From Anderseniella sp963700885 (GTDB taxonomy: Bacteria; Pseudomonadota; Alphaproteobacteria; Rhizobiales; Aestuariivirgaceae): a stretch of DNA of 64,000 nt. A model generated the notes under the pieces. That model saw nothing but the letters and a program-made list of their open reading frames with translations, had not been told where the DNA came from and searched no databases. Made by a program: the position numbers and the translations under genes. Each line of letters opens with the position of its first letter. The first letter of the stretch is position 1. The DNA lies in contig CAVOZJ010000002.1 in NCBI GenBank assembly GCA_963700885.1, positions 124,001 through 188,000 on the forward strand. Reading direction: 5' to 3'. Below are positions 16,734-26,090 of the stretch, piece by piece.

Positions 16734-18332
16734 ATGACAAAATCGAAACTATTCATGGCGACTTTACTGGGCGCGACCATGCTGGCTACGGGCGCAGCTC
16801 ATGCAAAGACACTGGTTTATTGTTCTGAAGGATCACCGGAAGGTTTTGACCCGGCGCCGTTTACTGCAGGTACGACGTTCGATGCCTCGTCCAAGCCGCT
16901 GTACAACCGGCTGGTTGAATTCAAGCGCGGCACGTCCGAAGTGATCCCCGGCCTGGCGGAGAGCTGGGAAGTTTCCAGTGACGGACTGGAGTACACATTC
17001 AAGCTGCGCGAGGGCGTCAAGTTCCAGAGCACCGACTTCTTTACCCCCAGCCGGGATTTCAACGCCGATGATGTGGTGTTCACGTTTGAACGCCAGCTGA
17101 AGAAAGACCATCCGTGGAACCAGTATACCGCCGGTATCGCCTGGGAGTATTTCGACGGCATGTCGATGCCGGATCTGCTGAAGTCGGTGGAAAAGGTCGA
17201 TGACCTCACGGTCAAGTTTGTACTGAACCGGCCGGAAGCACCGATGATCGCCAACCTGGCCATGGATTTTGCCTCGATCATGTCGACCGAGTATGCCGCC
17301 AAGCTGGAAGCTGACGGCAAGAAGGAACTGCTCAACCAGCAGCCGATCGGTACCGGTCCGTTCAAGTTCGTGGCCTATCAGAAGGATGCCGTCATTCGCT
17401 ATGCTGCCCACGAGGGATACTGGGCAGGCAAACAGCCGATTGATGACCTGGTGTTTGCGATTACCACCGATGCATCGGTGCGCCAGCAGAAGCTGAAAGC
17501 GGGCGAGTGCCATGTGGCGGCATATCCCAACCCGGCAGACCTGGCTGATCTGAAGGCAGATGCCAACCTGCAGGTAATGGAGCAGGAAGGCCTCAATGTC
17601 GGTTATCTCGCCTACAACTCAATGGTTGCACCCTTCGACAAGACGGAAGTCCGCAAGGCGCTGAACATGGCAATCAACAAGCAGTCGATTCTGGATGCTG
17701 TTTTCCAGGGGGCCGGCAAGGCGGCGAAAAATCCGATACCGCCAACCATGTGGTCCTACAATGATGCCATCGAGGACGATCCCTACGATCCTGACGCAGC
17801 GAAAAAGATGCTGGAAGATGCAGGCGTCAAGGACCTGAAGATGAAGGTCTGGGCCATGCCGGTACAACGTCCGTACAATCCGAATGCCCGGCGCATGGCG
17901 GAACTGATCCAGTCGGATTTCGCCAAGATCGGTGTCGGTGTCGAGATCGTGTCTTACGAATGGGGTGAGTATCTCAAGCTATCCAAGGAAAAGGATCGTG
18001 ACGGCGCCGTGCTGCTGGGCTGGACCGGAGACAATGGCGACCCGGACAACTTCCTGGCCGTGTTGCTTGGCTGTGACGCTGTAGGAGGCGCAAACCGGGC
18101 GCAGTGGTGCAACAAGGAATTTGAGGACCTGATCCAGAAAGCCAAGACCGTGTCTGACAAGGCCGAACGCAGCAAGCTTTATGAAGACGCACAGGTGGTT
18201 TTCAAACGCGAAGCACCGTGGGCCACCATTGCCCATTCGGTGGTGTTCATGCCGATGTCGAAAAAGGTTTCAGGCTACGTGATGGACCCGCTGGGTGGTC
18301 ACTGGTTCGACGGCGTCGACCTGGCAGAATAA
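16734..18332 (+). CDS. dppA: Dipeptide/oligopeptide ABC transporter substrate-binding protein
   Basis: Periplasmic SBP_bac_5 protein of 532 residues. A Sec signal (LLGATMLATGAAHA) precedes KTLVYCSEGSPEGFDPAPFT, the standard mature start of DppA. Further family blocks are RLVEFKRGTSEVIPGLAESW, NADDVVFTFERQLKKDHPWN, LNQQPIGTGPFKF and LGWTGDNGDPDNFLAVLLGC, where two Cys residues (one in CDAV, one in QWCNKEF) may form the disulfide usual in DppA. GGAG lies ten bases before the ATG. It is first in a dppABC-orf-DF operon; a hairpin follows the stop. Confidence 0.93.
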   Translation: MTKSKLFMATLLGATMLATGAAHAKTLVYCSEGSPEGFDPAPFTAGTTFDASSKPLYNRLVEFKRGTSEVIPGLAESWEVSSDGLEYTFKLREGVKFQSTDFFTPSRDFNADDVVFTFERQLKKDHPWNQYTAGIAWEYFDGMSMPDLLKSVEKVDDLTVKFVLNRPEAPMIANLAMDFASIMSTEYAAKLEADGKKELLNQQPIGTGPFKFVAYQKDAVIRYAAHEGYWAGKQPIDDLVFAITTDASVRQQKLKAGECHVAAYPNPADLADLKADANLQVMEQEGLNVGYLAYNSMVAPFDKTEVRKALNMAINKQSILDAVFQGAGKAAKNPIPPTMWSYNDAIEDDPYDPDAAKKMLEDAGVKDLKMKVWAMPVQRPYNPNARRMAELIQSDFAKIGVGVEIVSYEWGEYLKLSKEKDRDGAVLLGWTGDNGDPDNFLAVLLGCDAVGGANRAQWCNKEFEDLIQKAKTVSDKAERSKLYEDAQVVFKREAPWATIAHSVVFMPMSKKVSGYVMDPLGGHWFDGVDLAE

Positions 18333-18358
18333 GCCGGGACACCTGATAAACAGGAACA

Positions 18359-18392
18359 CCCGCCGTGTTGTGAAACTGCAGAACACGGCGGG
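18359..18392 (+). other. Intra-operon hairpin between dppA and dppB
   Basis: CCCGCCGTGTT at 18359-18369 pairs perfectly with AACACGGCGGG at 18382-18392 around a 12-base loop. There is no T-run after it. Such stems between the binding-protein gene and the permease genes commonly protect the upstream mRNA or limit readthrough, giving excess binding protein; that role is inferred here. Confidence 0.7.
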
Positions 18393-18410
18393 CCAGATGC
18401 GGGGCGCTCA

Positions 18411-19421
18411 ATGCTTGCATTTCTTATCCGGCGTATCGGCCTGATCATCCCGACCTTCATCGGGGTAACCATCGCTGCATTTGCCTTTATCAGGGTGCTG
18501 CCGGGAGATCCGGTGTTGTTGATGGCCGGTGAACGCGGTGTAACGCCCGAGCGCCATGCCGCGCTGATGAAGCAGTTCGGTTTTGACCGGCCGGTCTATG
18601 AACAGTATTTCGATTATCTTTTCTCCGCGCTGGGAGGTGACCTGGGTAATTCCCTGGTTACCAAGAAACCGGTGTGGGATGATTTTTTCACCCTGTTTCC
18701 CGCCACCCTGGAACTGTCGCTTTGCGCCATGGTCTTTGCCGTCGTCCTTGGCGTGCCAGCGGGCATTTATGCGGCGACCCGGCGCGGATCGTGGCCGGAT
18801 CAGACTATCATGGGAACCGCCCTGATCGGCTATTCAATGCCGATTTTCTGGTGGGGACTGCTGCTGATCATCCTGTTCTCGGGCATCCTCGGCTGGACCC
18901 CTGTGTCAGGGCGCATATCGTTATTGTATTTCTTCAAACCGGTGACCGGTTTCATGCTGATTGACAGCCTGCTGTCGGGTCAGAAGGGTGCATTTTCTTC
19001 TGCGCTGTCACACCTCATCCTGCCGACAATCGTGCTGGGAACCATTCCGCTGGCAGTTGTGGCGCGCCAGACCAGGTCAGCAATGCTGGAGGTGTTGAGT
19101 GAGGATTATGTCCGCACGGCCCGTGCCAAGGGCCTGTCGCCGCTGCGCGTCGTCGGCGTGCATGCCCTGCGCAATGCCATGATACCGGTGATCACCACCA
19201 TTGGCCTGCAGGTCGGCGTGCTGCTGACCGGCGCCATTCTGACGGAATCGATCTTTTCGTGGCCGGGTATCGGCAAATGGATGGTGGACAGCATATTCAG
19301 GCGTGATTATCCGTCGGTGCAGGGCGGCCTGCTGATGATCGCGGTCATTGTCATGACGGTGAATCTCATCGTTGACCTGCTGTACGGCCTGATCAATCCG
19401 CGCATCCGGCACGTGAGGTGA
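18411..19421 (+). CDS. dppB: Dipeptide ABC transporter permease DppB
   Basis: Inner-membrane permease of 336 residues and about six membrane segments. It starts MLAFLIRRIGLIIPTFIGVT, typical of DppB, followed by FAFIRVLPGDPVLLM. The EAA loop that contacts the ATPases reads SEDYVRTARAKGLSPLRVVG, and the C-terminus has SIFSWPGIGKWMVDSIFRRD then YGLINPRIRHVR. It lies six bases ahead of dppC. Confidence 0.94.
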   Translation: MLAFLIRRIGLIIPTFIGVTIAAFAFIRVLPGDPVLLMAGERGVTPERHAALMKQFGFDRPVYEQYFDYLFSALGGDLGNSLVTKKPVWDDFFTLFPATLELSLCAMVFAVVLGVPAGIYAATRRGSWPDQTIMGTALIGYSMPIFWWGLLLIILFSGILGWTPVSGRISLLYFFKPVTGFMLIDSLLSGQKGAFSSALSHLILPTIVLGTIPLAVVARQTRSAMLEVLSEDYVRTARAKGLSPLRVVGVHALRNAMIPVITTIGLQVGVLLTGAILTESIFSWPGIGKWMVDSIFRRDYPSVQGGLLMIAVIVMTVNLIVDLLYGLINPRIRHVR

Positions 19422-19427
19422 CATGCC

Positions 19428-20339
19428 ATGAGTGAACTGACCATTGAAACCCCGGCAGATACCAGACGCTCCGGTGTGCGTGCGCTGTTGAGGGAGTTCT
19501 GGCATTATTTCAGCGAGAACCGGGGTGCTGTCATCGGCATGTGGTTCTTCATTGGCGTTTGCCTGGTCGCACTGCTGGCGGGTCTGATCGCGCCGCATGG
19601 CGCCACAACGCAGTATCGCGATGCACTGCTGGTGCCACCGGTCTGGCAGGAAGGCGGCGACTGGCGGTTCCTGCTGGGCACCGATGCCGTCGGGCGCGAC
19701 ATGCTCTCCCGGCTGATTTATGGCAGCCGGTACTCGTTGTTTGTCGGCTGCATCGTTGTGACCGGCGCCATGGCCGTGGGCGTAACGGTCGGGCTGATTG
19801 CAGGTTTTGCCGGTGGTGCGGTAGATACGCTGATCATGCGGCTGATGGATATCATCCTGTCATTCCCCAGCCTGCTGCTGGCGCTGGTGCTGGTTGCCAT
19901 ACTTGGCCCGAGCCTGACCAACGCCATGGTGGCGATCGCGATCGTGCAGCAACCGCATTACGTAAGGCTGACCCGGGCGGCAGTGCTGGGCGAGAAAAAC
20001 CGGGATTATGTAATGGCAGCAAGGGTAGCCGGCGTCAGGCCCCTGCGGTTGATGTTTTACACCATCCTGCCCAACTGCATGGCACCGCTGATTGTTCAGG
20101 CAGCGCTGTCGTTTTCCACCGCCATCCTGGATGCAGCCGCACTGGGCTTTCTGGGCATGGGAGCCCAGCCGCCGACGCCGGAATGGGGCACCATGCTGGC
20201 GGAAGCCCGGGAGTTCATCCTGCGGGCCTGGTGGGTGGTGACACTGCCGGGGCTTGCCATTCTGCTCACGGTGCTGGCCATCAACCTGATGGGCGACGGA
20301 TTGCGTGACGCGCTCGACCCCAAGTTGAAGCGGAGCTGA
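19428..20339 (+). CDS. dppC: Dipeptide ABC transporter permease DppC
   Basis: Second membrane subunit, 303 residues. It has the N-terminal OppC_N segment (FWHYFSENRGAVIGMWFFIG), the marker FLLGTDAVGRDMLSRLIYGS, the EAA loop NRDYVMAARVAGVRPLRLMF, and the C-terminal LNLMGDGLRDALDPK-like end (NLMGDGLRDALDPKLK). Next comes an unrelated membrane-anchored gene that separates it from dppD. Confidence 0.94.
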   Translation: MSELTIETPADTRRSGVRALLREFWHYFSENRGAVIGMWFFIGVCLVALLAGLIAPHGATTQYRDALLVPPVWQEGGDWRFLLGTDAVGRDMLSRLIYGSRYSLFVGCIVVTGAMAVGVTVGLIAGFAGGAVDTLIMRLMDIILSFPSLLLALVLVAILGPSLTNAMVAIAIVQQPHYVRLTRAAVLGEKNRDYVMAARVAGVRPLRLMFYTILPNCMAPLIVQAALSFSTAILDAAALGFLGMGAQPPTPEWGTMLAEAREFILRAWWVVTLPGLAILLTVLAINLMGDGLRDALDPKLKRS

Positions 20340-20343
20340 TGCC

Positions 20344-20889
20344 ATGCCCGGTTCGTCGATTGCAGGCCCGGCATTCATAGCAGCCGTGATTGCGGCGCTG
20401 GTGACCGTGATTGGCTGGTACGTGGCCTATCAGCACGAACGCAGGCTGGAAAACGGGCGGCGTGCAGAGCGAATCCGGGATTGCAAGATTGCGCTGCGGG
20501 CGGAAATCAGCTGCCATGTGCCGCGCTGGATCATGCAGGATGAAGCCGGGCACGTTGAGGAGATGGCGAAGCAGATAATGGCTGGCGCGGACAGGATGCC
20601 GCCGTTTACGCCATTTGTGCCGAAGGAAACACCAAACCCGGCGTTTGAAACGATTGTCGGAGAGATACAGATCCTGCCCGGCGATGTCATTGAGCCTGTG
20701 ATACGCTATTACCAGCAGGTCGATGTCATAGCGCAGCTGGCCGAGGATATGCGCGGAGAGCGCTATGCTGCGCTTGAGGCCGCGCGCAAGATCGATGTCT
20801 ACAGGGATTTTATCGAATTGCGCAGCGAAGCCGGCCGCCTGGCAATCGACGCAATTGATGCACTGGAGCAGTCAAGTGACGACACCTGA
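20344..20889 (+). CDS. Membrane-anchored protein of unknown function inside the dpp operon
   Basis: Not recognised. The 181-residue product has one N-terminal membrane segment (AFIAAVIAALVTVIGWYVAY) and then a positively charged turn (QHERRLENGRRAERIRDCKI), which suggests a cytoplasmic C-terminal domain. The rest is predicted helical and charged, without a motif I can name; LPGDVIEPVIRYYQQVDVIA and AALEAARKIDVYRDFIELRS are its most regular stretches. It starts four bases after the dppC stop, so it is probably co-transcribed with the transporter. Such genes are not a normal part of dpp operons. A 136-base gap separates it from dppD. Confidence 0.7.
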   Translation: MPGSSIAGPAFIAAVIAALVTVIGWYVAYQHERRLENGRRAERIRDCKIALRAEISCHVPRWIMQDEAGHVEEMAKQIMAGADRMPPFTPFVPKETPNPAFETIVGEIQILPGDVIEPVIRYYQQVDVIAQLAEDMRGERYAALEAARKIDVYRDFIELRSEAGRLAIDAIDALEQSSDDT

Positions 20890-21025
20890 ACGTGTTGCCT
20901 CAATAGCCGGGCTTCGGGCCCGTCGGACCATTGATTGGCCGCATTGGCGGCATTGGAAGCGGTTTTGTGCTCATGATCTGTCTCCGTACTTCAGATAATA
21001 CTCCAAAGGTGAAAAATCAACAACC

Positions 21026-22025
21026 ATGCCGCTTCTCGAGATAGAAAACCTGACAGTTGAGTTTGCCACGGCGGGAGGTGCGTTTCGTGCCGTGGACGGC
21101 CTTTCGGTGAACCTGGAACTCGAGCGATGTGCTGGCGATCGTGGGGGAATCCGGGTCCGGCAAGTCGGTTGCCATGCTGGCCATGATGGGGCTTTTGCCA
21201 TGGACTGCAACAGTATCTGCTGACCGGCTGAATTTTGACGGCAGGGATCTGCTGACGCTGTCGGCCCGCCAGCGCCGCGAGGTAGTCGGCAAGGACATTG
21301 CGATGATCTTTCAGGAACCCATGTCGAGCCTCAACCCGTGTTTCACCGTCGGTTTTCAGCTGGGCGAAGCGCTGAAGGTACACCTTGGCATGTCAGGGGC
21401 CGAGTGCAGGGCGCGCAGCATAGAGTTGCTGGACCTGGTCGGCATTCCGGCTCCGGAAAAACGCCTGCGCGCCTTTCCCCATCAATTGTCCGGGGGCATG
21501 AGCCAGCGGGTGATGATCGCCATGGCCATATCGTGCAATCCGAAATTGCTGGTTGCCGATGAACCGACAACCGCGCTCGATGTTACCATCCAGGCGCAGA
21601 TTCTCGACCTGCTGCTGAAGCTGCAGCAGGAAACCGGCATGGCGCTGGTGCTGATCACCCACGACATGGGGGTTGTGGCGGAAACCGCGCAACGGGTCAG
21701 CGTTCAGTACGCCGGTCAGAAGGTTGAGGAGCAACCGGTAGTGGATCTGTTTTCAAACCCGCATCATCCCTACACCGCGGCTCTGCTGGCGGCCCTGCCG
21801 GAACGGGCAAGGTCCAGGACCCTGCCGTCCATACCGGGCGTGGTTCCGGGCCAGTTCGACCGGCCCGGCGGATGCCTGTTTTCGCCGCGATGCACCTATG
21901 CGACCGATCATTGCCGCAGCCAGCCGCCGGAACGCGCGCCAGCCCGGCTGGGCCTGGCATTGTGTCACTATCCGCTGGTTGCGGGTGTACCCAGCAATCA
22001 TCCTGAGACCGGAGTGAGTTCATGA
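21026..22025 (+). pseudogene. dppD: Dipeptide ABC transporter ATPase DppD (frame break after about 33 codons)
   Basis: First ATPase of the transporter. It opens with MPLLEIENLTVEFATAGGAF and RAVDGLSVNLELE in one frame. After the GAG at 21122-21124 the homology resumes in a different frame at GAT 21126 as DVLAIVGESGSGKSVAMLAM, which holds Walker A. The family normally has about LxPGDVLAIVGESG here, so two or five bases appear to be missing. The rest is intact: LSGGMSQRVMIAMAISCNP signature, LLVADEPTTALDVTIQAQIL Walker B, and the C-terminal oligopeptide extension with CLFSPRCTYATDHC. Translation could restart at GTG 21129, but that would lose the first strands. The stop overlaps the dppF start. 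Confidence 0.88.
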
Positions 22026-23020
22026 AGGATGAAGTCGTCCTCAGGGCAAGGGATCTGAAAAAGCACTATGGGTTGCCGGGCAGCCTGTACAGCAAGGCAG
22101 CCACCGTAAAGGCGCTGGACGGGGTAAGCTTTGAACTCATCCGGAAGAAAACCCTGGCGGTGGTAGGTAAGTCAGGATGTGGCAAGTCCACGCTCGCGCG
22201 CGTGGTGACCATGATCGAGGAACCCACGGCGGGGTCGCTGCAGGTTGCAGGCGAGGAACTGGCGGACGGCAACAAGGCGGTTCGCCGCAAACTGCGGCCC
22301 AAGGTGCAGATGGTGTTTCAGAACCCGTATGGCTCGCTCAACCCGCGCCAGAAGATAGGCTCGGCGCTGGAGGAACCGCTGCAGATGAACACGCCGCTTT
22401 CAAAAGCCGAAAGAGGCGACAGGGCGAGAGCAATGATGCAGTCGGTTGGCCTGCGTCCCGAACACTATGACCGCTATCCGCACATGTTTTCCGGTGGTCA
22501 GCGTCAGCGCATCGCCATTGCGCGCGCGCTGATGCTCGACCCTGACATCCTGGTTCTGGATGAACCCGTATCAGCGCTCGATGTATCGATCCAGGCACAG
22601 GTATTGAACCTGCTGGGTGAGCTGCAGGACAGGTTGCAACTGGCATACCTGTTTATCTCCCACGATCTGTCGGTGGTCAAACACATCGCCGATGAGGTGA
22701 TGGTGATGTACCTCGGAAAACCGGTAGAGCAGGCGGCGCGCGGCGTATTGTTTGACAATCCCTGCCATCCCTATACGAAGGCGCTCCTGTCAGCCACACC
22801 GGTGCCGGATCCGGGCCGGAAAAAAGACCGCGTGCTGCTGACGGGTGAACTGCCGTCACCCATTGACCCGCCAACCGGCTGCGCCTTCCATCCACGCTGT
22901 CCGGTCGCCTTTGGCAGATGTCCTGTCGAAACCCCGCAATTGCGGCTCTACGGCAACTCCCGCGTTTCCTGCCACCTGATGGAAGAAGAACAAATCCAGG
23001 CCGCTGCAGGACAGGGCTGA
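22022..23020 (+). CDS. dppF: Dipeptide ABC transporter ATPase DppF
   Basis: Second ATPase, 332 residues and intact. It has Walker A VVGKSGCGKSTLARVV, Q-loop MVFQNPYGSLNPRQK, signature FSGGQRQRIAIARALMLDP, Walker B ILVLDEPVSALDVSIQAQVL and the C-terminal oligo-HPY region with GCAFHPRCPVAFGRC. ATG 22022 overlaps the dppD stop as ATGA. Its TGA stop at 23018-23020 directly touches the glpK stop on the other strand. Confidence 0.95.
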   Translation: MKDEVVLRARDLKKHYGLPGSLYSKAATVKALDGVSFELIRKKTLAVVGKSGCGKSTLARVVTMIEEPTAGSLQVAGEELADGNKAVRRKLRPKVQMVFQNPYGSLNPRQKIGSALEEPLQMNTPLSKAERGDRARAMMQSVGLRPEHYDRYPHMFSGGQRQRIAIARALMLDPDILVLDEPVSALDVSIQAQVLNLLGELQDRLQLAYLFISHDLSVVKHIADEVMVMYLGKPVEQAARGVLFDNPCHPYTKALLSATPVPDPGRKKDRVLLTGELPSPIDPPTGCAFHPRCPVAFGRCPVETPQLRLYGNSRVSCHLMEEEQIQAAAGQG

Positions 23021-24511
23021 TCAACCCAGGGTCCGCCTTACCGCGTCATCCCATCCGGCGATTTTTCTGCGCCTTACCGCCTCTTTCATCTTCGGTCTGA
23101 AGCGGCGATCAAGCGCCCAGGATTTTGCAAAGCCTGACGCATCCGGCCACAGGCCGGCGCGCGAGGCAGCCAGCCAGGCGGCGCCCAGTGCCGTTGTTTC
23201 GAGAACCTCCGGGCGGTCGACCGGTGCGTTCAGAATGTCGGCCAGCCGTTGCATGGTCCAGTCCGATGCAACCATGCCGCCGTCAACGCGCAACACGGTC
23301 TTGCGGGCTGTGCGTGACTTCCAGTCCTTTTGCATGGCCGCAAGCAGATCATGGGTCTGGTAACACACTGCCTCGAGCGCAGCATGGGCAAGTTCATCGG
23401 GGCCTGTTGCCCGGGTCAGTCCAAAAATTGCGCCGCGGGCATCTGTGTCCCAGTGCGGTGCGCCAAGGCCGGTGAAGGCAGGCACAAGGTAGACATCCTG
23501 TTGCGGGTCAGCGCGGGCGGCCATGGCGCCGCTGTCGCCGGCGTCTTTCAGAAAGGCCATCCTGTCGCGCAGCCATTGCACGGTCGCTCCGGCCATGAAT
23601 ATGGATCCTTCCAGCGCATAGGTCGTCCTGCCATCGAGGCGATAGGCGATGGTGGTCAGCAGGCGGTTTTTCGAGCGCACCATGTCAGAGCCCGTGTTGA
23701 GCAGGGCAAAGCACCCGGTTCCGTAGGTTGATTTCATCATGCCCGGCTTGAAACAGGCATTGCCCATGGTGGCAGCCTGCTGGTCGCCCGCTACCCCCAG
23801 AACCGGTATCGCCGCACCCAGGATGGAAGGATCGGTGACACCAAAATCTGCAGCACAGTCGAGCACCTGTGGCAACACGTTTGCCGGAACATCCAGCAGT
23901 TTGAGCAGGGTTGCATCCCACTTGCCGGTCGTGATGTTGTACATCAGGGTGCGCGAGGCGTTGGTGGCATCGGTGACGTGCGAGGCTCCTCCTGTAAGCC
24001 GCCAGATCAGGAAACTGTCAATGGTGCCAAAGGCAATGCGGCCAGCTTCCGCCTTCCGGCGCAGGCCCTTCACGTTGTCGAGCAGCCAGGAGACCTTGGT
24101 TCCGGAAAAGTAAGGGTCCAGCAGCAGTCCGGTTTTTGCAGTGAAGCTCTTCTCGTGCCCGGCGGCTTTCAGTCTTGTGCACAAGCCAGATGTGCGCCGG
24201 TCCTGCCAGACGATTGCATTGTGAACACATTTGCCTGTGGCGCGGTCCCACATGAGTGTGGTCTCGCGCTGGTTGGTGATGCCGACTGCAGCGATGTCTG
24301 ACGCCTCGATGCCGGCTTTGCGGACCGCCTGCCTGCAGGTGGCGACAACACTGGACCAGATGTCCTCGGGATCATGCTCCACCCAGCCGGACCTGGGGAA
24401 ATGCTGGGCAAACTCCTGCTGGCACACTGCGACTATTTTCTGGTCGCGATCAAAAACAATGGCACGCGAAGAGGTCGTGCCCTGATCAATGGCCAGAACG
24501 TAATTGCCCAT
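23021..24511 (-). CDS. glpK: Glycerol kinase
   Basis: Phosphorylates glycerol to sn-glycerol 3-phosphate with ATP. The 496-residue FGGY kinase starts YVLAIDQGTTSSRAIVFDRD, then has QEFAQHFPRSGWVEHDPEDI, NQRETTLMWDRATGK, GTIDSFLIWRLTGG, the FGGY signature region GDQQAATMGNACFKPGMMKS and YGTGCFALLNTG, and C-terminal LRVDGGMVASDWTMQRLADI. The start at 24511 is the family start; the open frame continues upstream into glpD only because the two overlap. The last 26 bases of glpD overlap this gene, so they are translated together. Confidence 0.96.
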   Translation of the reverse strand: MGNYVLAIDQGTTSSRAIVFDRDQKIVAVCQQEFAQHFPRSGWVEHDPEDIWSSVVATCRQAVRKAGIEASDIAAVGITNQRETTLMWDRATGKCVHNAIVWQDRRTSGLCTRLKAAGHEKSFTAKTGLLLDPYFSGTKVSWLLDNVKGLRRKAEAGRIAFGTIDSFLIWRLTGGASHVTDATNASRTLMYNITTGKWDATLLKLLDVPANVLPQVLDCAADFGVTDPSILGAAIPVLGVAGDQQAATMGNACFKPGMMKSTYGTGCFALLNTGSDMVRSKNRLLTTIAYRLDGRTTYALEGSIFMAGATVQWLRDRMAFLKDAGDSGAMAARADPQQDVYLVPAFTGLGAPHWDTDARGAIFGLTRATGPDELAHAALEAVCYQTHDLLAAMQKDWKSRTARKTVLRVDGGMVASDWTMQRLADILNAPVDRPEVLETTALGAAWLAASRAGLWPDASGFAKSWALDRRFRPKMKEAVRRRKIAGWDDAVRRTLG

Positions 24512-26090
24512 CGCTGCGCCCCTTGCCGGTGCCTGAATGATTGCCGAAAGTACGCGTTTCCATGGCCCTGGCCGTGCGATCCATGAAGGCCTGCAAAACC
24601 TGTATCTGCCCTGCGTCGTAGCCGATGCCCAGCTTGGTGCGCCTGAACAGAATATCCTGCGCCTGCAAGGCCCATTCATGGCGCATCAGGTAGATGACTT
24701 CAGCCTCGTGCAGTCCATTGCCAAAGTCCCCGCCGAGATCAGATGCCTGTTGCGCATCCCCCAGAACGTTTTGCGCCCGCGTGCCGTAATGGCGCACCAG
24801 ACGGGTTATCAGCCTGCGATCCATGCGGGGCCGGCCGGCCGCGCAGGCTTCAACCAGCCCGGTGAATTCCTGCGCTTCAAAATCTCCGCCGGGAAGGGCG
24901 GCGTTCGCTGTCCAGGAAGGCCGGCGCGCGCCAAGGGCTGATTCAACGATTTTCAGGATTTCTTCCGCCAGCACCCGGAAGGTTGTAATCTTGCCGCCAA
25001 ATATGTTGAGCAGCAATCCGGTCTCACTGTCTCCGTCTTCACGTATCACATAGTCACGGGTGGCCTCCTGGGCCTTGCTGGCGCCATCGTCATACAGCGG
25101 CCGCACGCCGGAATAGGTCCACACGACGTCTGATCTGGTGACGGGGGCGGCAAAATACTCACTCGCCATCCCGCACAGATAATCTATCTCGTCAGCCGAT
25201 ATTTCCGGTTTGTCCATTGCATCACCGTGCTCGGCATCGGTGGTGCCGATCAGGGTGTAATCGTCTTCAAAGGGAATGGCGAAGATGATGCGGTTGTCGT
25301 CATTCTGGAATATGTAGGCCTTGCCGTGGGCAAACTTGCGTGAAATGACAATATGGCTGCCGCGCACCAGGCGGACATTGCGGGCATCATCCTGGCCAAA
25401 AACCTGTTTCAGCACCATGTCGACCCACGGTCCTGCCGCATTGACGATGATGGCGGCCGTCACGGTGCGGCTGAAGCCGCTGAGCGTATCTTCAATCTCC
25501 ACGCGCCACTGGCCGCCTGTACGCCGGGCGCCGGTAACCTTCGTGTGCGGCAGCATGCTGGCGCCACGGTCTGCCGCGTCGAGCGCGTTGAGCACAACCA
25601 GGCGTGAATCGTCGACCCAGCAGTCAGAGTACTCAAATGCCTTTTCGAACGCCTGCTTGAGGGGCTTGCCGGTTTCGTCACTGCGCAGGTTTACGCTTGT
25701 TGTTGGCGGCAGGAGCTTGCGGCCGCCAATATGGTCGTACAGAAACAGTCCCAGCCTGATCAGCCATGCCGGGCGCAAGCCGGAATGGTGGGGCAACACG
25801 AACCGCATCGGCCAGATGATGTGCGGGGCGATTTTCCACAACACCTCGCGTTCCCTGAGGGCCTTGCGCACCAGCAGGAACTCGTAGTGCTCCAGATAGC
25901 GCAGGCCGCCATGGACCAGCTTGGTCGAGGCAGACGAGGTGCCGCCGCCAAAATCACCCGCCTCACACAGGCAGACTGAATATCCCCGGCCAACCGCATC
26001 GCGGGCGATGCCGCAGCCATTTATGCCGCCGCCGATTATCAACACGTCATAATGGGGGGCTATGCTGGAGGACTGCGACTGCTGGTTCAT
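24486..26090 (-). CDS. glpD: Aerobic glycerol-3-phosphate dehydrogenase
   Basis: Membrane-associated FAD enzyme that oxidises glycerol 3-phosphate to dihydroxyacetone phosphate and feeds the quinone pool. The 534 residues begin with the FAD-binding GG-motif YDVLIIGGGINGCGIARDAV, followed by GDFGGGTSSASTKLVHGGLR and YLEHYEFLLVRKALRERE. TIPTDIEH-like block reads LIGTTDAEHGDAMD, and SGVRPLYDDGA and NIFGGKITTFRVLAEEI match the FAD-dependent C-terminal part. It overlaps glpR (four bases) and glpK. Confidence 0.96.
   Translation of the reverse strand: MNQQSQSSSIAPHYDVLIIGGGINGCGIARDAVGRGYSVCLCEAGDFGGGTSSASTKLVHGGLRYLEHYEFLLVRKALREREVLWKIAPHIIWPMRFVLPHHSGLRPAWLIRLGLFLYDHIGGRKLLPPTTSVNLRSDETGKPLKQAFEKAFEYSDCWVDDSRLVVLNALDAADRGASMLPHTKVTGARRTGGQWRVEIEDTLSGFSRTVTAAIIVNAAGPWVDMVLKQVFGQDDARNVRLVRGSHIVISRKFAHGKAYIFQNDDNRIIFAIPFEDDYTLIGTTDAEHGDAMDKPEISADEIDYLCGMASEYFAAPVTRSDVVWTYSGVRPLYDDGASKAQEATRDYVIREDGDSETGLLLNIFGGKITTFRVLAEEILKIVESALGARRPSWTANAALPGGDFEAQEFTGLVEACAAGRPRMDRRLITRLVRHYGTRAQNVLGDAQQASDLGGDFGNGLHEAEVIYLMRHEWALQAQDILFRRTKLGIGYDAGQIQVLQAFMDRTARAMETRTFGNHSGTGKGRSDGQLRSGH

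Noticed and set aside
19541..20308. Plus-strand open frame of 255 codons inside dppC
   Set aside because: Out-of-frame shadow of dppC, Arg/Gly/His-rich without homology.
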